Below are positions 1-10,618 of a stretch of DNA of 64,000 bases, in pieces. A program made the position numbers and the translations under genes. Every line of letters starts with the position of its first letter. Position 1 is the first letter of the stretch. Below the pieces are notes generated by a model. That model made no database searches, was not told where the DNA came from, and saw only the letters and a list, made by a program, of their open reading frames with translations. Source of the DNA: Ilex aquifolium (lineage: Eukaryota; Streptophyta; Magnoliopsida; Aquifoliales; Aquifoliaceae); NCBI GenBank assembly GCA_951799425.1, contig OX637407.1:1371501-1435500 (forward strand), given 5' to 3'.

Positions 1-96
1 ATTTAAATTCGTCTTTGTGACTGACAGATGTTAAAGAACCGGATAGTGAGTCAATTTTTGAGTCTTTTTTAAAATTTTTCGAAAAATAATTGTAAA

Positions 97-495
97 ATGG
101 ACGAGAAACTGTTTTGGTTAAGTTTAATTCTACTGCGCCATTTTTCAAAAGACATACATTCATTGATCATGGCTAAAGCTAGAGTTGTTAGAAATTTAGA
201 AATTTTTAAAAGTCAAGCAAAACCCTTGTGCAAAAAAAGTACATTTGTTAAACACCGACGATCGAATCGTCTTGGTGGTTGTGTGAGGTGTGGACGTTTA
301 ATGCATTTGAGACAATATGATCAGTGCGGAACCAATTTCAGGTCGAGCGTTAGATCATCTCCGGTGAATTAGGTATGGGCAGAGTAAGGAATATCCTGAG
401 ATGTCATCCTATTCTATTCCTATGTTATCAAGATACGTGAGAAGTAAAGTTAACCGTGTCACTGGTATTGTTGATTTGGAAGATACTGAGTCAGA
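97..495 (+). pseudogene. Carlavirus NABP-like small ORF, older diverged copy
   Basis: The N-terminal part is open and aligns without gaps to the ORF at 40053-40463, with about 73% identity over the first 78 residues. It keeps a hydrophobic start, a D-x-H-x-L-I helix, a basic KHRR-type stretch, and a CX2CX4HX6C finger (CVRCGRLMH then C). These are the hallmarks of betaflexivirus cysteine-rich nucleic-acid-binding proteins. The C-terminal part is degraded. The finger and basic patch surviving despite this divergence is the reason to take the family call seriously. Function in the element is unknown. Confidence 0.6.
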
Positions 496-753
496 TTAAT
501 TATGATCAAATGAGGAATAATCTTAAAATGGTGCATAAATGTAAATAGTTATAGATTAATTAGGAAAATAATAAATAAAAAAAATCAAAATAAAAAAAAT
601 AAAATAATTAATAAAACCATTTTTTGAAAAAAAAAAGTGTAAGTAGCAAATTATGTAGAATGTGTAAAGTTGTAATTAATTTTGTAACTGCAGGAGACTG
701 AAGGAAGCAGAAAGTCAGCAGTCAGCAGTGCAATGCAAATTCTAGTGTTCCAG

Positions 754-784
754 TACCGTCCGGACGGTAGTGCAGATATAAATA
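754..784 (+). promoter_or_regulatory. Internal promoter of A0: 16-bp palindrome plus TATA box
   Basis: A perfect 16-bp palindrome, TACCGTCCGGACGGTA, lies at 754-769. A TATAAATA box follows at 777-784, 7 bp later. About 210 bp downstream is the ATG (998) of the Transposase_32-like frame, so this is probably its own promoter inside the element. The same arrangement recurs at 40843-40893. Promoter activity is inferred from the sequence. Confidence 0.6.
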
Positions 785-997
785 CCCATCAGCCTCCATA
801 ACCGATCAATTCCAGTTCCCTCGCAAGCCAGAATTCAAAACCAGCGGCTTTCCTCAAGGATTTCTTCTCAAATCTGCTACATTCAACCGTTTTTTCTTCA
901 AATTTTCTCCGATCATTCACTTACCCATATCATTTTTAAGGTTTCTATCGATTGAAATCAGTTGAAAGCAAGTATTTAGAGAGAAATAAGTGAAAAA

Positions 998-2131
998 ATG
1001 GATCCAAGGCAAAGAACGAGAGGTTCTTCAAGATGAGCATGAAGGGACCAATCTCCATAACCTGAAGCACCTCCACAACAACCCCAGCCAGGAAATGTCT
1101 ACAATGAGGTGATTTTTGAGAATTTTGAACAACAAGTCTGGTACGATGCTCATTTTCTCTCTAAAACTATCATTTCTGAAAGGCCAGTAATTTACGAAGA
1201 TTTTAAAAATATAGGAGTTAGACAAATTCTTGTTGCACGAGGATGGCTAGAATATGTTAGATTTGTTGCTCCTGCTTATGACTGTTTGGTCTGTGAATTC
1301 TATAGTAATGCAGAAATAACTGGGGAAAGACAACTTCGTGTGTTTGTTCGGGGTATAATTTTTCAAGTTACACCGACTACTATAGCCGATAGATTTCAAC
1401 CCATGCAAAGACCACCCAACCCGCAATATCCTTACACTCAATTGCCTAATTTAACCGAAGTAGGGATAGAGTTGACGTGTAATCCAGATTATGTATGGGG
1501 GAGGCCACATAAATACATAAAGTAAAGGAATTTAACAAACAAGTACCTAATTTTGAATTTGATTACAGTAAACAGTTTGTTATCCCGAGCCCAGAAAACC
1601 CAGATTTATATTGAGCAGGCCTACTTCTTATATGCCTTTGGGATAGGACACACGATTGATCTTCCAAACCTCATCATGGATCAAATGTTGCTTATTGTGG
1701 ACAGAAAGAAACCTTCACTCCCATATGCTATGTTAGTTTCTCAGTTATGCAAGGACAAGGGAGTGATTACAAATCCCTCACGGAAAACGGTGGAGCTTTT
1801 TGCACCGTTAGATAAAACTTCTTTGAAGAAAAGTCATGGAGTTCAACCTGAGGAACAACCCGAAGTACCACCACCACCAGAAGGAGAGCCATTCCAAGTA
1901 CCTGAAGAAGTTTTTCCTCCAGAGCAGCCTCCACCACAAGAAGATCAGTCATACATACCAGTGGATGACAGGACCGATAGACAGATTTTACTAGGATTAG
2001 AGACCACTGTTACCCAGCTTGGGACCAGCATCACTCAAATCAATCAACGCACGGCTGATTATAAGCAGAATCAAGCTGAGATTTTGAGGCTACTTCGAGA
2101 GTGTTTTGGTGGAGGACCATCTACTTCTTAA
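998..2131 (+). pseudogene. Transposase_32 / ATHILA-ORF-like protein gene, broken copy
   Basis: The conceptual product resembles the protein at 41104-42258: an FEN-x-x-QQ-x-WYD start, a central block with REFYSNA-like and VRG-x-IFxVTP-like motifs, then a proline/glutamine-rich tail and a C-terminal helix. This domain class (Pfam Transposase_32, 'putative plant transposon protein') is known from plant retroelements and has no proven enzymatic activity. The copy is broken about twice. It matters here as the second witness that the NABP-like and Transposase_32-like genes travel together. Confidence 0.7.
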
Positions 2132-2345
2132 ACACTGGAGATTCTACAAAACTTTGCTATCTTTCACTCATCTTTTAAATTATGCACTTGAATTTACTTT
2201 ATATTTTGAACTTGTTTTTGTTAGTAAGTTTGTTTTTGTTGGTTAATGTGGAACTTATGTTTTTAAGTTAGGAGGATTATTTCATATAATTCACAGTTTA
2301 ATTAGATTACTATTCCCATGCTTTGAAAGAATAGTCTTAATCTGA

Positions 2346-2545
2346 GGGTTTAGGGTGTAGGGTTTAGGTATTGTACAGATCTTAAAAAATGAAAAAAATA
2401 ATTACTGTTTCGAAGTCATAGATAACTGTCGGAGAAGATAGTAGCGTTGGAGAGGAGACCAAACGTCTTTGATTCGATGGCGCCAGCAACGAGAGAGCAG
2501 CCCAGACCTTCACCCACACAGACCTCAATTCAGACGAGAGAGAAG
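2346..2545. other. Non-element flank between A0 and element B, with telomere-like start
   Basis: Similarity to element A ends and is followed by AGGGTTTAGGG and GTAGGGTTTAGG (about 2346-2368), close to the plant telomere repeat TTTAGGG. The rest is G/A-rich and resembles a 5' UTR or first exon: an ATG at 2480 opens a frame that runs into the AGAAG target site at 2541-2545. The same locus resumes at 55261 after element B. No protein family is recognised. Confidence 0.4.
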
Positions 2546-4039
2546 TGATGAGCGCATAATATTACATATTTAACGGCCTCATTACATGTTTTTTAACTTA
2601 ACTTTGCATTTAATTACTTAGAGTTAGTCGAAATTATGAATAATGTGGAATTTTGGATGTTGCAAGTAATTATAGCGTAAATCATGGATTTTGTAACCTT
2701 GCAACTAAGTGTGGAGGAGTGGTGAAGAGATGGACACATTACATGAGGATTTGGAGGCTTAAAAGTGAAAGAAATCAAGGAGGTATCGGTGCTTGGTAAC
2801 ATAGGCACCAACACCCGCACCATTTGGTTGCAGTACCTCGGTTTTCCTAATTTTTGACCATGATGAATTTAGAATATGAAAAATTTCAAAACATGAAAGT
2901 TGTAGATCTGGATGTCCTATGTATTGTGTCAAAATTTCAGCTCAATTGGACGGTTGGATCAAAGGTTATGACAATTGTACGAAAACTGGTCCTGAGCTAG
3001 CATCTCAATTTCGACCTACCGGGGTGGCTACCTAAGCTTAGGAGTAGTTCAATGAGGAAGATGATGAATAGTTACATATAGAAATTTATGTATTTGCATT
3101 TTCTTCTCCCATTTCATTGCAGTAAGTTGTAGTTCTCTTGTAATCTTTATTTCTTGCATTGTAATCTCTTTTAATTCTAGTGTAACCAAGTTTAATTCAA
3201 TGTTCTTGCATTTCCATAATCTCTGCTGGGTTTCAATTCTCTTCTCTGCAACTTTTTCATTTTAGTGTTAAATGAACTTCTCTTTGTAGTTTACCATTTC
3301 CTAGCATTAATACAAGTTCTAAGTTTCATTTTCATCTCATTTTCATTTCCATTTCTTTTACTTGTCTCTTTACATTATAAATGCTTTTACTTTAAACATG
3401 AATAGCTAGAGCTTTAAGTTGGCTAATCCAAGGGAGAACTCTTCTTGGGTATGCCAAATCAACTCACTTTCTTTCCTCCTCTCAGAGTACGATGGTTCGG
3501 TTTGACTAGGTTGAGAGTGGATGCGGTTGTGAGTCTTTGATATCCCGTAGGCCTGGTCACGGGTTATGCTTGGATCCTCACCTCCATCTCGTCCCTAGCT
3601 TCCCACGAATCAATCTTTCATCTAAGCTCTATTAGAGGAAGGCTTCGAGTTGATTTGGGATTCCCATTGGAATGAACCCTTCGGATTAGCCAACACTTGT
3701 TTTATCTCATTTTCCTCAAAACTTCACTCACAAAACTCAAACTAAAAGATTTTTACACTTTTCCATTTTGACAAAATCACCTTCACACAACTCCCTTCCT
3801 TCCCTGAGGAGACGACCTTGGAATACTTTTCCAAGTAAAACATGACATTCAAAAGACTCTCTACGCTTGGGGAGCACTTTTGTTCAACCCACACATTCAC
3901 ATATCATTCATCCACCATTCCGTTGCCCTTTCTTTTGACATCATTCCAAGGGAGAGTGACACTCCCTTCACACATAAGCTTTATACACATTTGAGGGCGA
4001 TGTTGGGAGATTAGGGACTACAACGGAAACATTCAAGCA
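2546..4039 (+). repeat. 5' LTR of element B
   Basis: This 1494-bp LTR has TG...CA ends. Its partner at 51583-55255 is 1489 bp once the solo LTR insert and one copy of its TSD are removed. A related but longer LTR lies inverted at 6329-8160. The 3' part contains polypyrimidine-rich sequence and a segment ending GGAAACATTCAAGCA before the primer site. Confidence 0.9.
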
Positions 4040-4043
4040 TTTT

Positions 4044-4061
4044 TGGCGCCGTTGCCGGGGA
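4044..4061 (+). promoter_or_regulatory. Primer binding site of element B (tRNA-Asp type)
   Basis: TGGCGCCGTTGCCGGGGA lies 4 bp after the LTR end. This is the primer site typical of the Athila/Tat lineage, complementary to the 3' end of tRNA-Asp. The identical 18 bases occur at 14197-14214 in element A. Confidence 0.88.
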
Positions 4062-4170
4062 AGGTTAAGCGTCGAGTTCAAAGGTGATTTTGGACGGCAT
4101 AGGTAAGTCTCGTGATTTTCATCACGGGCCAAGGTATGTCGTCTCATTTGTAAATAGTTTGTTGTAGTTT

Positions 4171-5013
4171 GTGTTTTGTATTATGCTTTCTAATTTTTAT
4201 GAAAATGTGGTAAATGCCCCTTATTTTGAAAATGTGTGTGAGATTTGTGATGAGTATGGGCACATCACTAGTGAGTGCCCAATAAATTATCCGGTTCAAG
4301 ACTTTGCATGCGAAGGTTCAGATTCAATTTTAGCCTCCAAAAACTTTTACCCTGACCACTATGTTACACCGAGTTATCCGAGTTATGGTTGGGAGAATGA
4401 ACCTTATAATTTTTTATCCGATCTCACACCACCAAATGAATTTTTCTACTATCCAACATATGAGGACTCAACTGAACAAGAATTGGAAAATATTTTTTAC
4501 GAGTTTATGCAATGCCAAATGGAAACCAATGCCCAAGTAACCCAACAACTTTCTGAAATTAGAGATGAACTTAATACATTGACTAATGCTATAATTGTTA
4601 TGCATGAAGAACAACATCTTGAGCATAGTCAATGTATTGAGGATGATCATTTATATGGAATGCAAATTAATGTTGAATCTCCCACCACTCTAGATTGTGA
4701 AAAATTTAATGAAATTATTATCTCATATGAGGCTAATAAGCCCAAGGTCAGTTTGCCATCGAAGAGTGGTGTTGAGATTCACAATTTTCAACTTGGGGAG
4801 GGTATTGAAATGGAGGTAAGTGTAGAAATTCTTAAAGAAAAATTGTACACTCCATTGTTGGAATTGCATAAACTTGCCTACACCTTTGTTTGGTTGAGAT
4901 TTTTGAATAATTATCTCTTGTATTGTTGGATAGATTGGTTAGGAAGGGAATTTATACAACAAAAAAATTTAAAATCAAAAAAATCAATGGGCGCAAGCTC
5001 ATATCCGAATTGA
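4171..5013 (+). CDS. Element B gag-like ORF with zinc knuckle
   Basis: The 280-residue frame has a CX2CX4HX4C knuckle near residues 23-36 (CEICDEYGHITSEC), like the gag knuckle of Athila at 14297-15358 (CEICALSGHPAAEC). Next come a Tyr/Pro-rich stretch and a helical region with a short coiled-coil look. The capsid part that normally precedes the knuckle is absent, so this is only the C-terminal half of a gag. It follows the primer site directly and is the only protein-like frame of element B. It may bind element RNA. Confidence 0.55.
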   Translation: MFCIMLSNFYENVVNAPYFENVCEICDEYGHITSECPINYPVQDFACEGSDSILASKNFYPDHYVTPSYPSYGWENEPYNFLSDLTPPNEFFYYPTYEDSTEQELENIFYEFMQCQMETNAQVTQQLSEIRDELNTLTNAIIVMHEEQHLEHSQCIEDDHLYGMQINVESPTTLDCEKFNEIIISYEANKPKVSLPSKSGVEIHNFQLGEGIEMEVSVEILKEKLYTPLLELHKLAYTFVWLRFLNNYLLYCWIDWLGREFIQQKNLKSKKSMGASSYPN

Positions 5014-5239
5014 AGCCGGATTGACATGAGCCCTTTTTGTTTTATTTTCATGTACATAGTAGTTAGATTTCTTTTATATTATCTTTTTATTTTCATAATG
5101 TTGTAGTGTAGATTTTAGCATAAAGGTTGTTTACCTCTTCTAATTTGGACTCATTTCACTTTGAGCATCATTGTAGCAAATCTTATTGGGTATCATGTTC
5201 TAGTCTAAGTTGGGGGGTGTAAACAAGTTTTTTGTGTTT

Positions 5240-5272
<33 letters not shown>

Positions 5273-5279
5273 AGAGGAG
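5014..5279 (+). other. Element B internal non-coding, PPT-like tract and TA repeat
   Basis: After the gag-like frame there is AAGTTGGGGGGTG at 5207-5219, nearly the same string that precedes both 3' LTRs, and then a TA microsatellite (about 5246-5272). The AGGAG target of element A is at 5275-5279. No gene is seen. Confidence 0.6.
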
Positions 5280-5547
5280 TGATTAACCTAATTAGTATGT
5301 AAATTAAAAAAATCAAAAAACTCGAATTAATATAATAAACGCACTAAAAATTAGTACTTAGAGTGAATTAGGGTTTGTGCGGGAAAGATACTAGTTGTAA
5401 CATTTTATCTAAAAGTTGCAAGACAAATGCCGAATTAACGCAAGACCAAGGGAGCAATGTCAGGAGAATACAAAGAATGAAGGACAAAATGTAATTACCC
5501 AACGTGAAGAGTCAGCATGCATGCAAGTGGGATTCTCCAGCAAAGCA

Positions 5548-5641
5548 CCACCGTCCAGACGGTGGGACTGCCGTCCGGACGGTCACCCTTGTCAGACTCA
5601 AGTTATCTCCTTGCCCACTTGCTTTCCCACGCCTATAAATA
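5548..5641 (+). promoter_or_regulatory. Element A LTR promoter: two-palindrome module plus TATA
   Basis: 5548-5583 holds two palindromes: CCACCGTCCAGACGGTGG (one central mismatch) and, 6 bp later, CCGTCCGGACGG. TATAAATA is at 5634-5641, 51 bp downstream. The 36-bp module is found exactly, but reversed, at the internal promoter (40843-40878), and is repeated in the 3' LTR at 44278-44313. This suggests a protein-binding enhancer. The binding factor is unknown. Confidence 0.65.
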
Positions 5642-6128
5642 GGCTGCTCCTCTTCAGCTTTCAGAAGGCCGGAACTGAGAGAGAAACCAAGAGAGAAACT
5701 GAGAGAGGTACAAGAGGAATCTGAAGTTCTGAAGCAACTCCAAAGAGAGAAAAAAAGAAAGAAAGAAAAGAGAGAAAAGAAAAGAGAAAGCACGCTCCGG
5801 TCCGTGTTATACTTCAGTCCTACGTCCTGTACTTTTATATTTTCGTTATATCTTTCCATTCGGATAGTTGAACTGCTGCCACTTTTTCATCTTAATCGAT
5901 CATAAGAGTGGTTGTATTTCAATCGTTCCCTGCGAAAGACATTTAAATTCCGTACTTTTATTTCCTGTTGTAATGAAAACTGCTAGCTCTCCTTGCTTGT
6001 CTATAGCAATGGAGCGTGAGTAGTTCCGTATATCCTCCGGTTCGAGGGGAACACATGTATAATATTGATCTGTTTATGGAATTGCTGATGTTTTATTTAT
6101 ACGTTTATTATATATATGAGACGGGCCA

Positions 6129-6300
6129 GCTAGAATGACCCCGGCGTTCCTACCGGTATGGTTAACCCTCCACCGGAATGCTGAGGAAGTTCCACTGACG
6201 CCTGGTATTACTATATATAATAATATTGTCTGCTAGAATAACCCCGGTGATCCTATCGGTATGGCTAGTCCTCCACCGGAACGCTGAGGAAGTTCTACTG
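6129..6300 (+). repeat. Two tandem leader repeats in the LTR of element A
   Basis: Two units beginning GCTAGAAT (about 6129 and 6232), about 70 bp each and 103 bp apart, share CCCCGG, CGGTATGG, CTCCACCGGAA and GCTGAGGAAGTTC. In unit 1 GGCGTTCC (6143-6150) can pair with GGAATGCT (6175-6182); unit 2 can form nearly the same stem. Both lie in the transcribed leader downstream of TATA, so an RNA role is possible. The same units are in the 3' LTR (about 44857-45030). Confidence 0.6.
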
Positions 6301-6328
6301 TCAATATATATATTACAAGATAACCTAT

Positions 6329-8160
6329 TGATTGATTGGAAAAACGTTGTTGTATCCTAACCTCTAAACATCATCCCTAAATGTGTGTATGGCTTATAGG
6401 AATGGGTGAGTGTCACTCTCACTCGGAATGATGCAAAAGATTAGGCAACAATGGAATGGTGATGGAAATGAATGGAATGAACAAAATGTTATGAAATGGA
6501 ATGCGTGTGTGGTGAACAAAAATGCTCCCCAATCGAAAGGAGTCTTTTGTGGTCGTGTGTTTTACTTGGAAAATATTCCAAGGTCGTCTCCTCAGGGAAG
6601 GAAAGGGAGTTTTGTGAAAGTGATTTTGCAAAAGTGAAAAGAAAGTGTAAAATCTTGTATTTGTGTTTTGGTGAGTTTTGTTCAAAATGAAAATGCAAGA
6701 AAGCAAGTGTTGGCTAATCCAAAGGGTTCATTCCAATGGAAATACCAAATCAACTCAAAGCCTTCCTCCGATTGAGCATGAATGAACGATTGATTCGGGG
6801 GAAGCTAGGGACGAGATTGGTGAGTATCTAAGCATAAACCGTGACTAGGCCTACGGAATATCAAAGGCTCACCAACTCATCCACTCTCAACCCCGTCAAA
6901 CTGAACCATTTGACTCTAAAGGGAGGAATGAAGAAGAGTTGAAAATGGTATTCCCAAGAGGAATTTTCCCTTGGATTAACCAACTTAAATCCTAGCTACT
7001 CATATTAAAAATGCAAGACAAGCATAATGTAGATGGACATGGAAGAGGAATGGAGATTTAAAGCATGAAACTTAACTTGAAGCAAGAAATCTAAAGCTAT
7101 GAAGGAAAATATGCAATACCCATTTTAAGCTAAGAAATGAAGAAAACATGGAAGCAACAATGGTGAAAGCTAAAATGAAAGATTAAACTTGAAATGAACT
7201 TGCAGTGAATAGCATTAAATACATTAAATGAAGCTTACCAAGTTCTTACAAAGGATTACAAGTGAAATGGATGGAAGAAATGCAAAAACGAAATTACATT
7301 ACACTATTCATCTTCTTCCTCAATGGAGCAAAAACTAAGCTTAGGTAGCCAACCCTTTACAAATGAATGGAATGCTGAATATAATGGTGTGAGAGAGTTG
7401 CATTTTCGTCCATGAGGCTCCCCCCTAGCTGTGTGTACGAGCTCCCATCAAGAGAGGGCTGAATGGATGGCTTTGACAGGCTAGGAGATCATAGCCTGGG
7501 CAGCCCACTTCCCCCCATTCCTCCTTTAATGCATTGGCCTTTTTAGTCTTCCACTTGAGTGTAGGAGGCCTGTAAATGTGTAAGGAAATGTTGGGATAGG
7601 CGTGGGAGAAGCGTAGGTGGGACCTCCAAGCCTCAAAGTTGAGTTACAGGCTGTTTTCGCGACCAGAAGGTCCGGAGTACCGGTACTAGGTACCGGTACT
7701 GTTTTTCTGCACTGGACCACCTTCGGCAGAATCGGCATAACTCTTGATTTAACCGTTGGATTGAGCTGAAATTTTGAAACCAAACAGAAGACACCCATAT
7801 CTAAAACTTTCATGTTTTGAACTTTTCCAAATTATGAGTATATCATGGTCAAAATGGAGGAATTCCGAGGTAGTGCTTCCAATTGTTGCTGCAGCTGGTG
7901 CCCTTGTTCCCAAGCACCAATGCCTTCTTGATTTCTTCACTTTTAAGCCTCCAATTCTTCATGTATTATGTCCATGCCTTTACCACATATCCATCAAGGT
8001 TGCAATGTCCTAAAAATCAATCATTTAAGCTATAAAAGGTTGCAACATCAAAATATCAACATTATAGACAATTTTGGCTAACACTAAGTATTTAAATGCA
8101 CAAGTTGAGTTATAATGCATGTAATGAGCCCTTCAAATATGCAATATTATGCGCTCATCA
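6329..8160 (-). mobile_element. Solo LTR related to element B, inserted in reverse
   Basis: Read on the minus strand it starts TGATGAGCGCATAATATT and aligns in patches with the LTR of element B. The TSD CCTAT is at 6324-6328 and 8161-8165. The empty site is present in the 3' LTR of A (about 45052-45061). No internal sequence remains, so it is a solo LTR of 1832 bp. It carries two GTACCGGTAC palindromes (7677-7686, 7690-7699). It must be younger than element A. Confidence 0.88.
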
Positions 8161-8219
8161 CCTATTGAATAATTCAAGTATGCCGTTTGAGTGACTTCAC
8201 TTTCTGGGTGACATATCTA

Positions 8220-8413
8220 AATACAGTTAGCCTAAGAAGCGGCTGTATTATGATTAACTACCACCGGTTGACCTGACAAGTCACCGGAAGATAGTCTATA
8301 CCACCTGCGGATTCTGCTTGAATTAATCAATTGGACATCTATAACCAGTGTAGCCTAAGGAGCAGCTGAGTTATAATATATTACTACCACAATGAGCCTA
8401 AGAAGCTATTGTG
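8220..8413 (+). ncRNA. Three leader stem-loops with common loop CTAAGRA
   Basis: Hairpins lie at 8220-8249, 8341-8374 and 8388-8413. Each has AGC-CTAAGRA-GC at the tip, a bulged purine just below it, and a different lower stem that still pairs (ATACAG/CTGTAT, ATAAC/GTTAT, CACAAT/ATTGTG). Different sequences keeping the same fold points to an RNA structure. They lie downstream of the LTR TATA box, in the 5' leader, and recur in the 3' LTR at 45113-45306. Possible roles are packaging, dimerisation or translation; none is shown. Confidence 0.6.
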
Positions 8414-8849
8414 TTCTTATTTGTATACATCAGACCTGCCGATTGACTTACCAGTAAAATGGAAGTTAATTGAGGTGAGGTAGCAATTCCATAATACGAC
8501 CAATATAACGCATGTGGGATCCTTGAACTGAAGGATATCTTTTATATTTCTGTCATTAATCTACTTTACTTGCGCATTTCATTATTGTTGCAATTTAATT
8601 CCGTCTTTTAATTAAGTTAAGTTATTCGAACAGACTAAGCTCACACCACAAGCTCTCAAACATCAAACTACTCCAAACAACCTCTTTATGGCTTTATTTT
8701 TATTTTATTGTTTTTATTTTATCTTTAACCTCTAATTACTGAAACTCTCTGTGGGATCGATACTTGGACTTAAAACCGAGAAAACTACAATTTGACCACT
8801 TATACTTGGGTGTAATATCTATAATATAAAACAGAGCGGGGCTTCAACA

Positions 8850-9640
8850 AGCCGATCCTACGGTCTTCATTATCCAAAGGCTTCAACATCCAAAGGCTCA
8901 CAATGCATCTCATTCAAATTCAAAAATCTCTAATCCAAAGCTCATCACACTCAACGGTCCTGGCTCACACAGCTCCCAACGAAGCAGGCCTGACACACAC
9001 AAACCCTCCTCTCTGTTAACCCATTTCTGTACGCTAACCCTCCTACCTTCCTCTCTCTCTATCTCTCTGTCACACACAGAACTTTCTCCTCTATCTCTTC
9101 CTCTGTTTCTTCTCTTCCACCCGGTTCTCTCATCTCTCTGTGGCGATCAAGCAACTCCGGCCAACCTCTCACCCTCCAAGGTTAGTCTACTTCTCCCCCC
9201 CCCCCCCCATTCTCTTTCTCTTCTCAGTTGTTCCTCCACAAAATTCACCATACATCATGCACCACTCACACACCCAGCACGCATACACACACCCAGCACA
9301 TCCTCTCTCCCCAAACACTCTCATATCACTCTCTTTTCCTTGCTGAATCGGCCACAGCCACAGCCACCATAGCCACAGCCACCACATCCACCATAGCCAC
9401 AACCACCACATGTTCGATGAAATTTCTCGCTGCCACCACCACAGGAACGTATCATTGAGGCCGGTGATCCGATCTCTTTGGAGCACGGTGCAACTAATTA
9501 GACACACCGCCCCCCTCTCACCAACAGCAGAACACACCCCCCTCTCGATCTGGAGATTGATCGGTGCTGAGTTTACCGGAGCTGCTCCATTTCGCTCTCT
9601 CACCTCTCTCTCTCTTTTGGGGAGCGTTGTGGGATTCAGA
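8850..9640 (+). other. Helitron interior: pyrimidine-rich UTR-like sequence
   Basis: This stretch is rich in CTCTCT and CACACA, with a run of about 11 C near 9198-9208 and a CCACAGCCACAGCCACCATAG-type minisatellite at about 9350-9410. It resembles a captured 5' UTR/promoter. Open frames across it are low-complexity translations and are not called as genes. Confidence 0.5.
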
Positions 9641-9929
9641 ATGGCGGGACTGAGAAAGGGCTATCTGATATGGGTTTGCATTTGGGTCTTGCAGCCTCAA
9701 CTTGCTGAATCGGCCTATGTTGCTCCCCTGCAATCACATTTTCTGCGAGTATGTTTCTTCTCTCACTTCCTTACCTTTATATTCGATTGCTTTTGCAATT
9801 TTTTTTTTTTTTTTAACTTTTTGATATGTAATTTGAGTTGGGTTTTTGTAATATTGTGTGTTACAGTTCATGCATACCCAGATCGACCCTATTTGGATCT
9901 GAATGTCCTGCCTGTAAACATCAGTATGT
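9641..9929 (+). pseudogene. Captured exon-like pieces with a signal-peptide-like start, origin uncertain
   Basis: An ATG at 9641 opens MAGLRKGYLIWVCIWVL..., hydrophobic like a signal peptide, up to a possible donor at 9748/9749 (GA|GTATG). A second exon-like piece, about 9856-9930, lies between TTACAG and GTATGA. It could be the first exon of the captured gamma-glutamyl hydrolase, which is a vacuolar/secreted enzyme with a signal peptide. The sequence itself does not match what I know of that N-terminus, so the assignment is open. Confidence 0.35.
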
Positions 9930-10462
9930 GAACCGAGGTATGAATTTGAAAAATACCAATCTAGGTTCGCGTTCTATGTTTTGCTCATGTTCATTTCAAT
10001 GGAAAGCTTTCATTTTTCATATTTTACGGGAAATAAGAATTTCTTGGACCGTGGACTGCAAACCAAGAGGAGCAGAGGGGATTGAAAAGGGCAAAGAAAG
10101 AAAAGCATATGAATATGATATCAGATTGCAAGCAAATTACAAATCATGTTCTAAGTACTTCTCTTTTCTTCATTTTTTCTTACTCTGTTGTTTGGCTCCT
10201 GAGAATTTTGGAAGATATACGACATTGAAAACCTAAATATTAACCCTTTCATTAGCTTAACCATCACGGCTACTGAGATGTTGCTTGCCTAATTTTATTA
10301 TTTATTGAGGTTTTATTTTGTTTATATCATTGTAAGGGAAAGGTAAAACTCAATTACATTACTTGGAGAACCGCTTACATTAGGGTTAATGCCGTTGATT
10401 GGTCACCAGATTCGCGAAAGTGACTGTTTTTTGGGGGACTTTCGGTGGGTTTGTGCTCGGAG

Positions 10463-10618
10463 GTGAGTCGAATTCTGAGAGAAACCGGAGCTCTTTTGGT
10501 TAAGGATCTGAGATGCTCCGCCGAAGACAACGATCGGTTTTTGGATATGATGGAAATGTACTTCGAACAGCCTGATGAGTTCAAGCGCCTCCAAGAACGC
10601 ACTCACCTCCATTACCAG
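10463..10618 (+). pseudogene. Captured exon of a plant 2-oxoglutarate/Fe(II) oxygenase-like gene
   Basis: The frame VSRILRETGALLVKDLRC continues to LQERTHLHYQ, ending at a clean donor (CAG|GT at 10618/10619). This is the well-conserved early exon of a plant 2OG-Fe(II) oxygenase-like family ('LRETGALLVKDPRCS...MMEKYFE...HLHYQ'). No iron- or 2OG-binding residues are included, so it cannot be an enzyme alone. It lies between pieces of a gamma-glutamyl hydrolase gene, in the same orientation, and interrupts that gene's normal exon order. This is good evidence of capture from a second locus. Confidence 0.75.

Larger units (their letters stand above)
1..2345 (+). mobile_element. 3' part of an older Athila-type element (copy A0), cut by the window edge
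   Basis: This stretch has the same order of parts as 39977-42545 in element A: a small NABP-like reading frame, an AT-rich spacer, a CCGG palindrome next to a TATA box, a leader, a Transposase_32-like reading frame, and a 3' UTR. The two copies are clearly related but well diverged, roughly three quarters identical in the small protein. Similarity stops near 2345, so the element is truncated there and has no 3' LTR. It is broken, with about two breaks in the long reading frame. Upstream parts (LTR, gag-pol) lie outside the window. It predates element A. Confidence 0.8.

Noticed and set aside
5416-5859. Overlapping open frames on both strands in the 5' LTR of element A, repeated at 44104-44589
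   Set aside because: They lie in LTR promoter/leader DNA, are opposed to each other, use purine-rich low-complexity stretches, and match no family.
9140-9603. Long frames over the CTCTCT/CACACA and CCACAGC region, both strands
   Set aside because: Low-complexity translations (His/Thr- or Trp/Leu-rich) of minisatellite and UTR-like DNA inside the Helitron.
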